Positions 14,250-14,692 of a stretch of 14,692 nucleotides of DNA are shown in pieces (position 1 is the stretch's first letter; the number at the start of each line of letters is the position of its first letter). The translations under genes and the position numbers were made by a program. A model generated the notes under the pieces. It was not told the origin of the DNA, did not search any database, and was given only the letters and a program-made list of their open reading frames with translations. Source of the stretch: JAMCRM01 sp041685075. GTDB taxonomy: Bacteria; Acidobacteriota; Terriglobia; Bryobacterales; Bryobacteraceae. The stretch covers positions 1-14,692 of the forward strand of contig JAWLGN010000131.1 in NCBI GenBank assembly GCA_041685075.1, given 5' to 3'.

Positions 14250-14692
14250 AGATCGTCGACTTGAAAACTTTCGTGGTAGGCGCGGCGTGGCGCAATCTTA
14301 TCTTCATCCGGCTCGATACCGATGAGGGCATTTCCGGTTACGCGGAGGCCACGTCGCATAACAAGACCCGGGCTTTGACGGGCTACCTGGAGGAGGCCAA
14401 GGGGCGGTACGTGATCGGCGCCGATCCTTTCGACATCGAGAATCTCTTCTCGCGCATGTTCCGCCTGGATTACTCCTACGCGGCGACGGTACAGACCACC
14501 GTCATCAGCGCTGTCGAGATCGCCTGCTGGGACATCGTGGGCAAGGCGCTGGGACAGCCGGTCTGGCGCCTGCTGGGCGGCAAGTGCCGGGAGACCGTGC
14601 CGGCCTACGCCAACGGCTGGTACACCGGCGACCGCTCACCGGCGTCATTCGCCAAACGTGCCGCGGAGGTGGCCGCCATGGGTTATCGCGGA
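14246..14692 (+). CDS. Mandelate racemase/enolase-superfamily sugar-acid dehydratase, N-terminal part
   Basis: The first 149 residues of a gene that runs off the right edge. The N-terminal capping domain of the mandelate racemase / muconate lactonizing subgroup is clear: MKIVDLKTFVV…LIFIRLDTDEGISGYAEAT, GADPFDIENLFSRMFRL and the diagnostic AVEIACWDIVGKALGQPVWRLLGGKCRETVPAYANGW. The layout resembles D-galactonate dehydratase-type enzymes, which remove water from an acid sugar to give a 2-keto-3-deoxy acid. The catalytic Lys, metal-binding acids and His lie in the barrel beyond the window, so substrate and even dehydratase versus racemase activity remain open. The ATG overlaps the transporter's stop codon (ATGA), supporting co-translation and a shared substrate. 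Confidence 0.92.
   Translation, partial: MKIVDLKTFVVGAAWRNLIFIRLDTDEGISGYAEATSHNKTRALTGYLEEAKGRYVIGADPFDIENLFSRMFRLDYSYAATVQTTVISAVEIACWDIVGKALGQPVWRLLGGKCRETVPAYANGWYTGDRSPASFAKRAAEVAAMGYRG

Overview
The window is GC-rich bacterial DNA that looks like Acidobacteriota, most likely the Solibacter/Bryobacter branch. This is inferred from gene content: a TonB-type receptor of about 1,250 residues with an N-terminal carboxypeptidase-regulatory-like domain, a Cys-type sulfatase, secreted DinB-like and aldo/keto-reductase-like proteins, and no SusD partner. No RNA genes, insertion sequences, CRISPR arrays or prophage genes were seen. The locus reads as a carbohydrate (probably pectin / rhamnogalacturonan-type) utilisation cluster with its own IclR-family regulator.

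Left arm (minus strand, transcribed from about 7550 towards 137). It starts with a TonB-dependent-receptor-like outer-membrane protein (3768-7526). Next comes an exported aldo/keto-reductase-like gene that is currently frameshifted by a 5-bp tandem duplication (2591-3732). It is followed by an exported four-haem cytochrome fused to a sulfatase-modifying-factor-like (SUMF/FGE-like) domain (1311-2594), then a predicted outer-membrane beta-barrel (137-1195). The second and third genes overlap by ATGA, so this looks like one operon. Positions 1-136 contain no gene I can support.

Middle. A secreted protein joins an FGE-like domain to a polysaccharide-lyase-family-11-like (rhamnogalacturonan lyase) domain (7648-9963, minus). 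A compact divergent control region (9964-10152) separates it from a plus-strand pair: a small exported DinB-like protein (10153-10689) and a type I sulfatase (10741-12138).

Right arm (plus strand). An IclR-family regulator (12236-13048), an MFS transporter of the anion:cation symporter type (13023-14249) and the start of a mandelate racemase/enolase-superfamily sugar-acid dehydratase (14246 to the window edge) overlap one another and form an operon.

The most notable observation is a 17-bp palindrome, roughly (A/C)TTCAA(A/G)-N3-TTTG(A/C)AT, present in three intergenic control regions: upstream of the receptor operon, between the lyase and DinB genes, and upstream of the IclR gene. At the receptor and lyase promoters it lies 17-18 bp upstream of a TTGACC -35 box with a 17-bp spacer to the -10. 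That centres it near -62 in both cases, as expected for an activator site. I infer that the IclR protein binds these sites and ties uptake, depolymerisation, desulfation, inner-membrane transport and sugar-acid dehydration into one small regulon.
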